From assembly GCA_944391405.1 (NCBI GenBank), contig CALXTN010000011.1:1-50410 (forward strand): DNA of 50,410 nucleotides, written 5' to 3'. The notes under the pieces are model-generated. The model searched no databases and had not been told where the DNA came from. It saw only the letters and a program-made list of their open reading frames with translations. Positions 10,215 through 18,070 of this stretch are shown in pieces (the stretch's first letter is position 1; the number at the start of each line of letters is the position of its first letter). Origin of the DNA: an uncultured Alphaproteobacteria bacterium (GTDB lineage Bacteria > Pseudomonadota > Alphaproteobacteria > RF32 > CAG-239). The position numbers and the translations under genes are program-made.

Positions 10215-12914
10215 TTATGCAACTTTTCCGTGGCAGTGTTTATATTTCTTGCCGCTTCCGCAAGGACAGGGGCTGTTTCTGGAAATATTTTTCCATTCAG
10301 GATGCTCGTTAATGTTTCGAATAGCTGTTTTGTTTTCAGGAGCTACATTTTGTTTGTTTTCAAGAGTTTCATGAATAGCTTCCATTTTCCTGTTTTGAGT
10401 TTTTTGTTCTTGTTCTTTTACATCTTGGGCACTGCCTTGTTGAATTGTTGTGCGGCAAACCAGAACTGTAATTCTTTCTTTTAGTATATCAAGCATATCT
10501 GAGAACATATTGAATGCTTCTCGTTTGTATTCGTTTAGAGGATCTTTTTGACCATATGCACGAAGTACAATAGTGTGACGCATTAAGTCTAACGTTGCGA
10601 TGTGTTCTTTCCATAATTGGTCTAATGTTTGTAAAACAATACTTTTTTCAACTAGATGGATTATTGCAGGAGGTACTGTAGCATTTTTGTTTGCAATCAA
10701 ATTATCTGTTTCTTTGATTACTCTTTCGGCCATATCTATACTATCAATTCCTTTTTCTTCAGCCCAAATTTCAACGGGTAAGTTAAGTCCGGTTATGTTG
10801 AAGATATCTTGTTTTAAGCGATTTATGTCCCAGTCTTCAGGCGAACTTCCTTCTGGAAGGCAGTTATTAACTATTCCAGTTAAGTAATCGTGACGCATAT
10901 CTAAAATAGTTTCTGAAATATCATCTGTGGACATTATTTCTTTTCTTTGCTCATAAATGACTTTTCTTTGCTCATTCATTACATCATCATATTTTAATAA
11001 GCTTTTACGAATGTCAAAGTTGCGTTCCTCTACTTTTTGTTGAGCTTTTTCTAAGGCTTTGCTGATGAATGGGTGAACGAGGGCTTCTCCTTCTGGTAAT
11101 CCTAAGCGACGGAGTACTTCTGACATTCTTTCTGAACCAAAAATACGCATTAAATCATCTTCAAGGGAAAGGAAAAATTTAGAAGTTCCTGGATCGCCTT
11201 GGCGTCCAGAACGTCCTCTTAGTTGGTTATCAATACGACGACTTTCATGACGTTCAGTTCCGAGAATATATAAACCTCCAGCTTTTAATACTTTTTCTTT
11301 GTTCTCTGCAATTTCTTGCTTTATTTCTTCTTTTAATTTTGTGATTTCTTCTTCGGTTTCATTTCCGGTCAAACGCTTCTTTAAAGCAACTTCGGGGTTG
11401 CCGCCGAGTTGAATATCTGTACCTCGACCAGCCATATTGGTTGCGATTGTTACAGCACCATATACACCAGCTTCAGCAACGATTGCAGCTTCTCTTTCAT
11501 GATGCTTTGCGTTTAGAACTTCAAATTTTATATCGGTTTGATCTTTTAATAATTTTGCGATTGTTTCTGATTTTTCAACAGAAGTTGTTCCGACCAATAC
11601 TGGTTGACCTTTGGCATGGCATTCTTTGATGGTATCAATGATTGCTTTATATTTTTCACGTTCTGTTCTGTAAATGCAGTCATGCTCATCTTTACGAATA
11701 ACAGGACGGTTTGTTGGAATTTCTACGCATGCTAAATTATAAATATCGCCAAATTCAGCTTCTTCTGTCATGGCTGTACCGGTCATACCAGCTAACTTAG
11801 GATATAAACGGAAATAGTTTTGGAATGTGATAGATGCTAAAGTTTGATTTTCTGATTGAATTTCAACCCCTTCTTTGGCTTCAAGTGCTTGATGTAAACC
11901 ATCGCTATAGCGACGACCTTCCATAATTCTTCCGGTAAATTCATCAATAATCATGACTTTGCCATCACGTACTAAGTAATCTACATCTTTTGTGAACATG
12001 ACGTTGGCACGGAGGGCTTGGTTAACATGGTTTACAAGTTGTACGTTTTTAACGTCATATAATCCGCCTTCGGTAATTAAACCAGCCTGTTTAAGCAGTT
12101 GCTCAACATGTTCCATTCCGATTTCTGTAAGGGTTACATTTTTAGCTTTTTCGTCTTTTTCATAATCGGCAGCATTTATGTGTTTTATAATGTTATTTAC
12201 TAAAACGTATTTCTCAGAAGAATCTTCTGCCGCGCCAGAAATGATTAAAGGTGTTCTGGCCTCATCAATTAAAATAGAGTCAACTTCATCGACAATGGCA
12301 TAATTGAAGTCACGTTGTACTCTTTCTTCTAGAGAAAATTTCATATTATCTCGAAGATAGTCGAAACCTAATTCATTGTTTGTTGCATATGTAATATCAG
12401 CATTATATGCTTCTTTTCTTTGGTTGTCATCTTTTTCGTGTACAATATAATCAACAGTTAGACCCAAGAAGCGATATACTTGCCCCATCCACTCGGCATC
12501 GCGTTTTGCTAAATAGTCGTTTACGGTAACAACATGTACACCTTTTTGTTCAATAGCGTTTAAATATGCGGCTAAGGTGGCAACTAGAGTTTTGCCTTCA
12601 CCGGTTTTCATTTCTGCAATCATTCCTTTGTGAAGAACGATACCGCCAATGAGCTGTACGTCATAGTGTCTTTGACCGAGAGTTCTCTTAGCTGCTTCTC
12701 TTACAGTTGCAAATGCTTCAGGTAGAATGTCGTCTAACGTTTCTCCTTCTTTTAATCTGTTACGGAATTCCAGAGTTTTATTTCTTAATTCTTCATCACT
12801 AAGTTTTACGAAGTCTGGTTCTATTGCATTGATTTGTTCTACGATTTTATATTGTTTTTTTACAAAACGATTGTTGGCTGTGCCGAATATTTTACGTGCG
12901 AGATCTGCTAACAT
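10215..12914 (-). CDS. secA: Preprotein translocase ATPase SecA
   Basis: 899 residues, normal length. SecA drives unfolded preproteins through SecYEG. Walker A MKTGEGKT (102-109), the DEVD box followed by [15 protein letters not shown], and the RGTDIQLGG and GRSGRQGD motifs of the second motor domain are present. The C-terminal zinc-binding SEC-C motif is complete (C883, C885, C894, H895), the part that contacts SecB, whose gene lies about 2.5 kb away. AAGG precedes the ATG. Transcribed divergently from the parvulin gene. Confidence 0.98.
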   Translation of the reverse strand: MLADLARKIFGTANNRFVKKQYKIVEQINAIEPDFVKLSDEELRNKTLEFRNRLKEGETLDDILPEAFATVREAAKRTLGQRHYDVQLIGGIVLHKGMIAEMKTGEGKTLVATLAAYLNAIEQKGVHVVTVNDYLAKRDAEWMGQVYRFLGLTVDYIVHEKDDNQRKEAYNADITYATNNELGFDYLRDNMKFSLEERVQRDFNYAIVDEVDSILIDEARTPLIISGAAEDSSEKYVLVNNIIKHINAADYEKDEKAKNVTLTEIGMEHVEQLLKQAGLITEGGLYDVKNVQLVNHVNQALRANVMFTKDVDYLVRDGKVMIIDEFTGRIMEGRRYSDGLHQALEAKEGVEIQSENQTLASITFQNYFRLYPKLAGMTGTAMTEEAEFGDIYNLACVEIPTNRPVIRKDEHDCIYRTEREKYKAIIDTIKECHAKGQPVLVGTTSVEKSETIAKLLKDQTDIKFEVLNAKHHEREAAIVAEAGVYGAVTIATNMAGRGTDIQLGGNPEVALKKRLTGNETEEEITKLKEEIKQEIAENKEKVLKAGGLYILGTERHESRRIDNQLRGRSGRQGDPGTSKFFLSLEDDLMRIFGSERMSEVLRRLGLPEGEALVHPFISKALEKAQQKVEERNFDIRKSLLKYDDVMNEQRKVIYEQRKEIMSTDDISETILDMRHDYLTGIVNNCLPEGSSPEDWDINRLKQDIFNITGLNLPVEIWAEEKGIDSIDMAERVIKETDNLIANKNATVPPAIIHLVEKSIVLQTLDQLWKEHIATLDLMRHTIVLRAYGQKDPLNEYKREAFNMFSDMLDILKERITVLVCRTTIQQGSAQDVKEQEQKTQNRKMEAIHETLENKQNVAPENKTAIRNINEHPEWKNISRNSPCPCGSGKKYKHCHGKVA

Positions 12915-12958
12915 TATCTTTACCTTATTATGTATGTGTCTTTCTGCTACATTTAGTG

Positions 12959-12987
12959 TTTATATATAATAAAGTCAATACTATCAA
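12959..12987 (-). promoter_or_regulatory. Sigma-70-type promoter of secA
   Basis: On the minus strand TTGATA, 17 bases, TATAAA, ending 45 bases before the secA ATG. Confidence 0.5.
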
Positions 12988-13017
12988 CAGAAGTTATAAA
13001 CGCTAATTAAAAAATAC

Positions 13018-13046
13018 TTGGAATATTTTATAAATAAGTATATATG
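13018..13046 (+). promoter_or_regulatory. Possible promoter of the parvulin gene
   Basis: TTGGAA, 17 bases, TATATG, about 43 bases before the preferred ATG at 13089. Confidence 0.4.
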
Positions 13047-13088
13047 ATTTATTGAGTATGAATAAACTTTTTATTTTTGGAGGTTTTT

Positions 13089-13937
13089 ATGAAAAAGAGA
13101 ATCTTAGGTTTTACAATCTCTGCTGTTGCTGTGATTGTTGTAGCCGTTGCTTCTTTTATATCTTTTAAGGTATATAATGCAAATGCAGGTGCTGATAAAG
13201 GTGTTGCGGCAAAAGTTAATGGTGAAGTTATTTATGTTAACGATTTGAAGCAAAGTTATGCTGATCACCCACAAATTCAAGACAAAGTTCCTTTTGAAGA
13301 ATTTTATGCTAAAACTTTGGATGTTTTTGTTAATAGTAAGTTGGTTTATCAGGCTGCTAAGGCTGCAAAAATTGAAGAGACTCCTGAATATAAGAGACAG
13401 TTGGTTACAGCTCAGGAAGATTTAGCTCGCAAGTTGTATCTTGAAAAATTGGTTGATGAAAGAGTTAATGAAAAAGCTATTCAGGATTTGTATAATGACT
13501 ATAAATCTAAGTTTGAAAGCCAGAAAGAAATTAAAGCAAAACATATCTTGGTTGATTCCGAGGATAAAGCTAAAGAAGTTATTGCTAAGTTGAAGAAGGG
13601 TGAAGATTTTGTAAAATTAGCTAATGAATATTCTAAAGATCAAGTTGAGTTAGGTTATTTTACAGAAGATATGATGGTTCCTGAATTCTCTAAGGCTGCA
13701 TTTAGTATGGATAAAGGTGAGTTTTCTAAGACTCCAGTTAAAACTGAATTTGGTTACCACGTTATTTTAGTTGAAGATGTCAGAGCCTCTAAGCCTTTAG
13801 AACTTAAAGAAGTTGAACCTCAATTGAAAAATATTGTTACTCAACAAGTAATTGCTAAGATTTTTGAAGATTTGCGTAATAATGCAGATGTTGAACGTTA
13901 TAGCTTAGATGGAAATAAGCTTCCTGAAAAGAAATAG
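13089..13937 (+). CDS. PpiC-type (parvulin) peptidylprolyl isomerase, exported
   Basis: 282 residues from the ATG at 13089, which is preceded at ideal distance by GGAGG; an upstream in-frame TTG at 13077 would overlap that ribosome site and is rejected. A hydrophobic N-terminal segment (about 5-29) is a signal peptide or membrane anchor. A SurA-like helical chaperone domain follows, then a parvulin domain (about 150-245) starting at IKAKHILVDSEDKA and ending with the KTEFGYHVILVED signature. It should assist folding of envelope proteins in the periplasm, like PrsA/SurA. Ends at a strong terminator. Confidence 0.9.
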   Translation: MKKRILGFTISAVAVIVVAVASFISFKVYNANAGADKGVAAKVNGEVIYVNDLKQSYADHPQIQDKVPFEEFYAKTLDVFVNSKLVYQAAKAAKIEETPEYKRQLVTAQEDLARKLYLEKLVDERVNEKAIQDLYNDYKSKFESQKEIKAKHILVDSEDKAKEVIAKLKKGEDFVKLANEYSKDQVELGYFTEDMMVPEFSKAAFSMDKGEFSKTPVKTEFGYHVILVEDVRASKPLELKEVEPQLKNIVTQQVIAKIFEDLRNNADVERYSLDGNKLPEKK

Positions 13938-13956
13938 TAGTTATTTGCAGTAAAAA

Positions 13957-13987
13957 AAGAAAGGGGCTTTTGTAAGCTCCTTTTTTG
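13957..13987 (+). terminator. Terminator of the parvulin gene
   Basis: AAAGGGGCTT and AAGCTCCTTT arms around a short loop, followed by Ts. Confidence 0.8.
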
Positions 13988-13996
13988 TGTTTTAAT

Positions 13997-14026
13997 AAAA
14001 AAACTGCACTTTTGTGCAGCTTTTTA
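13997..14026. terminator. Bidirectional terminator, mainly for carD
   Basis: CTGCAC-TTTT-GTGCAG hairpin with an A-run on the left (T-run for the minus strand) and Ts on the right. It lies 12 bases past the carD stop. Confidence 0.75.
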
Positions 14027-14037
14027 TAATAGTCAGA

Positions 14038-14541
14038 TTATCTTGATGCAATTGTGTCTAAAAGTTTTTTGTTGGCTTCTTCCAGACTGATATTGTTGCA
14101 TACAGCGACTTCACTAGCTAAACGTTCTAATGCGTGTTCGTAAATTTGGCGTTCACTATATGATTGGTCTGCAAGATTTTCACTGCGGTGTAAGTCTCTG
14201 ATAACTTCTGCCACAGCGATAGGATTGCCTGAGTTTATTTTATTTTCGTATTCTTGTGCTCTTCTTGACCACATAACTTTTTTTACTCTAGGCTTACCTT
14301 TTAAAGTTGCCAAGGCTTCTTTTATTGTTAAGTCGTCAGAAATTTTACGTAATCCGACCTGGTCTAATTTAGACATAGGTACACGCAATGTCATTTTGTC
14401 TTTATCAAAGTTAACAACAAGTAACTCCATTTCACTGCCTGCAATAGTTTGTTTTGCAATGTTGGTTACTTTGCCAACTCCTTGGGTCGGATAAACAACA
14501 TATTCTCCTGAGTTAAATGTAACAACAGAATTTTTTTTCAT
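14038..14541 (-). CDS. carD: CarD-family transcriptional regulator
   Basis: 167 residues. The N-terminal domain (about 8-65) is the RNA polymerase-interacting fold shared with TRCF (FNSGEYVVYPTQGVGKV). The helical C-terminus contains the MWSRRAQEYENKI segment with the tryptophan that wedges into promoter DNA in studied CarD proteins. It binds the RNA polymerase beta subunit and stabilises open complexes, influencing rRNA and housekeeping promoters. AGGAGG lies 8 bases before ATG. Monocistronic, between two terminators and the trmL gene. Confidence 0.92.
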   Translation of the reverse strand: MKKNSVVTFNSGEYVVYPTQGVGKVTNIAKQTIAGSEMELLVVNFDKDKMTLRVPMSKLDQVGLRKISDDLTIKEALATLKGKPRVKKVMWSRRAQEYENKINSGNPIAVAEVIRDLHRSENLADQSYSERQIYEHALERLASEVAVCNNISLEEANKKLLDTIASR

Positions 14542-14655
14542 ATGGTATTTCCTCCTAGGTTATTAGTGTTATTATGAAAACGAGGAGACTATACCACATT
14601 TTTTGGAACAAATCTATACCTAAAATTAAAAAAATTTAAATTTTTTGCAAAAAAA

Positions 14656-15126
14656 TTATTTGTGAGGGAAAAGATTTGTTTGACGAAGAGCTTCGCCAAC
14701 CACCATTACTGCTGATACAGCAACATTTATAGAGCGCGCGTTGGCATTCATTGGTATTAGCAAACGTGCATCTGCTATTTGATGGACTGCTTCTGGGACT
14801 CCGGCGCTTTCTCTGCCCATTAAAATAATGTCGTGAGGTTGAAATTCAAATGTTGTATAAGGAACACTTGCATGTGTTGTTAAAAGAACTATTCTGCCAT
14901 ATTCGTCAGAGTGTTCTTCTCGATATTTTAAGAAATCTTGCCAAGAATTGTGACGACGATAATTGGCCATATTTAAATAATCCATTCCTGCGCGTTTCAT
15001 TGCCTTTTCGTTAAATATAAAACCGCAAGGTTCTATAATATCTATTGGTAAATCCAGACAGGCACCCAAACGCAAAAGAGTGCCTGTGTTTTGTGGAATG
15101 TCTGGTTGAAATAGTGCTAGTCTCAT
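14656..15126 (-). CDS. trmL: tRNA (cytidine/uridine-34-2'-O)-methyltransferase TrmL
   Basis: 156-residue SPOUT methyltransferase of the SpoU class, which 2'-O-methylates wobble position 34 of tRNA-Leu isoacceptors. The knotted C-terminal motifs are present: ILMGRESAGVPEAV and the IPMNANARSINVAVSAVMV stretch. The size is right for the minimal TrmL type without an extra RNA-binding domain. It begins one base after the secB stop codon and is probably translationally coupled to secB. A tRNA-Leu(UAA), one of the known TrmL substrates, is encoded at the right end of this window. Confidence 0.92.
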   Translation of the reverse strand: MRLALFQPDIPQNTGTLLRLGACLDLPIDIIEPCGFIFNEKAMKRAGMDYLNMANYRRHNSWQDFLKYREEHSDEYGRIVLLTTHASVPYTTFEFQPHDIILMGRESAGVPEAVHQIADARLLIPMNANARSINVAVSAVMVVGEALRQTNLFPHK

Positions 15127-15127
15127 T

Positions 15128-15571
15128 TTAGTTAGGCTTTACAATTTGTTCTTTTTTACTTCTGTATACGGCGGCAAAATCAACAGGTGTAAGCATGAGC
15201 GGCGGCAAGCCTGCATTTGCTAAGTTAGATGAAATGATTTGGCGTGCATATGGAAATAGTAATTTGGGTATTTCGATGAATAATACAGGTTCTAATTTTT
15301 CTTCAGGTAAATGAACTGTGCAAGCTGCGGCATATGCTAATTCAAATATAAATAAGCTTTCATCATTGATATCTGCATTTATTCTGATGTTTAAGGTTAC
15401 TTCAAAATTATCTTCATTGAGTTTGTTTACATCTATGTTTAAATCAACGTTGATTTTAGGCTGATTGTTTAATTTTGAAAAGATAGACGGAGCGTGTGGA
15501 ACCTCTAATGACATGTCACGAATATATTGCATATTCAAGCTTACTTCTGTCGTTTCTTGGGTGTTACTCAT
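15128..15571 (-). CDS. secB: Protein-export chaperone SecB
   Basis: 147 residues, standard size. SecB holds preproteins unfolded and passes them to SecA. Family segments QYIRDMSLEVPHAP near the N-terminus and the LFPYARQIISSNLANAGLPP and L-x-PVDF motifs near the C-terminus are clear. AAAGGA precedes the ATG. It heads the secB-trmL transcript and is divergent from the tim44-like gene, a frequent alphaproteobacterial arrangement. Confidence 0.95.
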   Translation of the reverse strand: MSNTQETTEVSLNMQYIRDMSLEVPHAPSIFSKLNNQPKINVDLNIDVNKLNEDNFEVTLNIRINADINDESLFIFELAYAAACTVHLPEEKLEPVLFIEIPKLLFPYARQIISSNLANAGLPPLMLTPVDFAAVYRSKKEQIVKPN

Positions 15572-15609
15572 TTTTTAATCCTTTCTTTTGAAATTTTTTA
15601 TATACCTTT

Positions 15610-15637
15610 AATATAGAAGTTTATTTTTATACGTCAA
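15610..15637 (-). promoter_or_regulatory. Sigma-70-type promoter of secB-trmL
   Basis: On the minus strand TTGACG, 16 bases, TATATT, ending 39 bases before the secB ATG. Confidence 0.55.
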
Positions 15638-15646
15638 ATATTATAG

Positions 15647-15675
15647 TTGATAATAAAGATATTTAACGCTATATT
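15647..15675 (+). promoter_or_regulatory. Sigma-70-type promoter of the tim44-like/mltA/smr operon
   Basis: TTGATA, 17 bases, TATATT. The -10 box lies inside a perfect 13-base palindrome, GCTATATTATAGC (15668-15680), which could also be an operator. It is back to back with the secB promoter. Confidence 0.55.
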
Positions 15676-15706
15676 ATAGCTGTATCTTTAATAGAGGTGT
15701 AAAAAA

Positions 15707-16348
15707 ATGTCAGGATATTTAGATATAATATTTTTATTAGTGTTAGTTGTTATAATTTTCAGTAAGTTGAAGAGTGTTTTGGGGACGGGTGCTGAGGATG
15801 CTAAAGTTATTATGATTCCTAAAGAACAATTTGAAAAAGTTTATCATGAATTGAAAAAGAATACATTTAACGAATCTATAGATGCGGTTGATTTGGATAA
15901 ATTATCTCCATTGGATAGAGATTTGGTTAAAATTCCTAATTTTAATAAAAATGTCTTTATTAAAGGTGCGCAAAAAGCCTTTGAAATGATTTTGTCCGCT
16001 TTTAGCAAAGGAGATGCTCGTGCTTTATCTAAATTGGTTAATGGCGAATTACTCAAAAAATTTGAGGAAGTTATTAAAGATCGTAAAGAGCAGGGGATTA
16101 CATCGGAAACAGATTTGATTGGTTTTGTGGAAACAGAAGTGGAATCGGTTAAATTTGTGGAAAATGATAAAGTTAATCTGGTTGTTAAATTTGTTAGTGA
16201 GCAGGTTAATTTGTTAAAAGATGCCCAAGGTGAGGTTATTGAAGGTGATGAAAATTATGTTCAGACTATTTCAGATGTTTGGACATTTGAAAAATCTTTG
16301 AATCCGAAAGTTACTAATTGGTTGTTGTGTTCTACGAAAAAATGCTAA
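15707..16348 (+). CDS. Tim44-like domain protein
   Basis: 213 residues with an N-terminal membrane segment (about 4-20) and a C-terminal Tim44-like domain (about 75-210), recognisable from FIKGAQKAFEMILSAFSKGD and the ending SDVWTFEKSLNPKVTNWLL. In alphaproteobacteria this membrane-anchored relative of mitochondrial Tim44 lies beside secB and mltA. A general role in envelope biogenesis is suspected rather than proven. GAGG precedes the ATG. The stop codon overlaps the mltA start by seven bases, so translation is coupled. Confidence 0.88.
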   Translation: MSGYLDIIFLLVLVVIIFSKLKSVLGTGAEDAKVIMIPKEQFEKVYHELKKNTFNESIDAVDLDKLSPLDRDLVKIPNFNKNVFIKGAQKAFEMILSAFSKGDARALSKLVNGELLKKFEEVIKDRKEQGITSETDLIGFVETEVESVKFVENDKVNLVVKFVSEQVNLLKDAQGEVIEGDENYVQTISDVWTFEKSLNPKVTNWLLCSTKKC

Positions 16349-17499
16349 AAAAAAGACTTGTTTTTTGTGTAGTGGCTTTTTTGGCTTCTTGCTCTGGTAG
16401 CGAGAAAGAAGAAATTGTTTCGTCTGCTTTTAACTTGCAAAAAGTAGAGTTTTCTCAGTTAAAAAACTGGAATGAGGATGATGCTGTTGGTTTTGGTAAA
16501 GCTTTGCGTGATGTTTGTATTAAACTGCAGCGTCAAACTTCTCCATATTTGGGTAGTGAAAAAATTAATTACTCTTTGATTTCATATAAAAATCATTGTC
16601 GGAATATTTTAGATCTTCAAGACGATGCAGAAGTGAAATCTTATATTGGACAGCATTTTCAGCCATATGCAGTTGTTGTGGATGGAGATATTACAGGTAA
16701 GTTTACCTCATATTATGAGGCGACGCTACATGCTAGTTATACACGTGGAGGGAAGTATCAATATCCTATTTATGGGAAACCTAAAGATTTAGTTGAGATA
16801 AATTTAAGAGATTTTGATAGTTCTTTGCCTAATATGCGTTTGGTTGGGCGTGTTAAAGATGGGAAAATGGTTAAGTATTATACGCGCCAAGAAATAGATG
16901 AAGGGAAACTTGATGCGCCTGTGATATTATGGGGTGATGATCCTGTTGACATTTATATTATGCAAATTCAAGGGGCGGGTGTAGCGACATTGCCTGATGG
17001 TAAAGAGATACGCGTGGCGTATGCGGATAATAATGGGCATAAATTTAAGGGAATCGGTTCTATCTTATTAGAAAAAGGATTGATAAAATCGGGTAATGCT
17101 TCTATGCCGAAAATTCGCGAATGGCTTCGTGAAAATGGCGAAACGGCCAAGAAAAATATGTTGCTCAATGATAGATTTATTTTTCATAAAATTGTAAAAG
17201 CAGAAGGTCCTATTGGAGCAATGGGATTGCCTCTGGTTGCTGGAAGAAGTTTGGCCGTTGATAGATATTATATTCCTTTGGGCTCAATTATGTGGTTGGA
17301 GACAACAGGACCTGATGGTGAACCGTTAAATAAGCTAGTTATGGCCGAAGATGTTGGAAGTGCTATTAAAGGGGGTGTTCGCGGAGATTATTTCTGGGGA
17401 CATGGAGAAGAGGCTTTAGAATCTGCGGGAAGAATGAATTCTGAAGGGCGTTATTTTATTTTGATACCGAAAGATGCTGAGGTCAAAATAAATGACTGA
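16342..17499 (+). CDS. mltA: Membrane-bound lytic murein transglycosylase A (lipoprotein)
   Basis: 385 residues from ATG 16342; a TTG 24 bases earlier is in frame but would add residues ahead of a clean lipoprotein signal peptide with lipobox LASC. The MltA domain spans about 60-270. The 3D domain (about 280-375) has VAGRSLAVDRYYIPLGS and the catalytic-aspartate region MAEDVGSAIKG with RGDYFWG. It cleaves peptidoglycan glycan strands to 1,6-anhydromuropeptides from the outer-membrane inner leaflet. It overlaps the tim44-like gene by 7 bases and smr by 8 bases. Confidence 0.92.
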   Translation: MLKKRLVFCVVAFLASCSGSEKEEIVSSAFNLQKVEFSQLKNWNEDDAVGFGKALRDVCIKLQRQTSPYLGSEKINYSLISYKNHCRNILDLQDDAEVKSYIGQHFQPYAVVVDGDITGKFTSYYEATLHASYTRGGKYQYPIYGKPKDLVEINLRDFDSSLPNMRLVGRVKDGKMVKYYTRQEIDEGKLDAPVILWGDDPVDIYIMQIQGAGVATLPDGKEIRVAYADNNGHKFKGIGSILLEKGLIKSGNASMPKIREWLRENGETAKKNMLLNDRFIFHKIVKAEGPIGAMGLPLVAGRSLAVDRYYIPLGSIMWLETTGPDGEPLNKLVMAEDVGSAIKGGVRGDYFWGHGEEALESAGRMNSEGRYFILIPKDAEVKIND

Positions 17500-18001
17500 T
17501 ACGGATGAAACGTGGGAAGAAGTGGTTAAAGGGGTTAAACCTTTAAAAACTAATCGTTTTGTAGATAGTATTGAAGCTAAAGAAGTAGCTATTCGTCACG
17601 ATAAGATTACAACGGTTACATTTGATACATTAAAGAAATATCATAGCGTCGAAAAAGATGATTTTTCGCAAATGGATGGATCTTTGGCTAAACGATTTAA
17701 ACGAGAAGATTTTAGAATTGAAGCGATACTAGATCTGCATGGAATGACGGAAAAATCTGCATTTGATGAGGTGGTTGATTTTATTAAATCTGCTTATAAT
17801 CAAGGTAAACGTTGTGTGTTGATTGTTACGGGAAAAGGTTATGACGATACTTTATTTAGCGAAAAAGGAGTGTTGCGTAAGTCTGTTCCGAATTGGCTTT
17901 TTCATTCGGAAATCAGTTCGTTGATTTTAGCATATAAGAATCCGTCTGAGTCCAAGGGGGGAGCCGGAGCTTTATATATTTTATTGCGCAAAAAAAGCTA
18001 G
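17492..18001 (+). CDS. Smr/MutS2-type domain protein
   Basis: 169 residues. The C-terminal Smr domain (about 78-168) has LDLHGMT, the TGKG turn and the closing GGAGALYILLRKK. The N-terminal half is charged and variable. Stand-alone Smr proteins are nucleic-acid nucleases; in E. coli SmrB cleaves mRNA at collided ribosomes. Whether this one does so is inference. GAGG lies before ATG within the mltA end. Confidence 0.88.
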   Translation: MTDTDETWEEVVKGVKPLKTNRFVDSIEAKEVAIRHDKITTVTFDTLKKYHSVEKDDFSQMDGSLAKRFKREDFRIEAILDLHGMTEKSAFDEVVDFIKSAYNQGKRCVLIVTGKGYDDTLFSEKGVLRKSVPNWLFHSEISSLILAYKNPSESKGGAGALYILLRKKS

Positions 18002-18025
18002 TTTTATGTTATTTCTTACAAAAGA

Positions 18026-18052
18026 AAACCCCACTTTAGCGGTGGGGTTTTT
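18026..18052. terminator. Bidirectional terminator between smr and valS
   Basis: AAACCCCAC and GTGGGGTTT arms, loop TTTAGCG. T-rich tracts on both sides serve the two convergent genes. Confidence 0.88.
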
Positions 18053-18070
18053 CCTTTGCAGATTGTCTGA

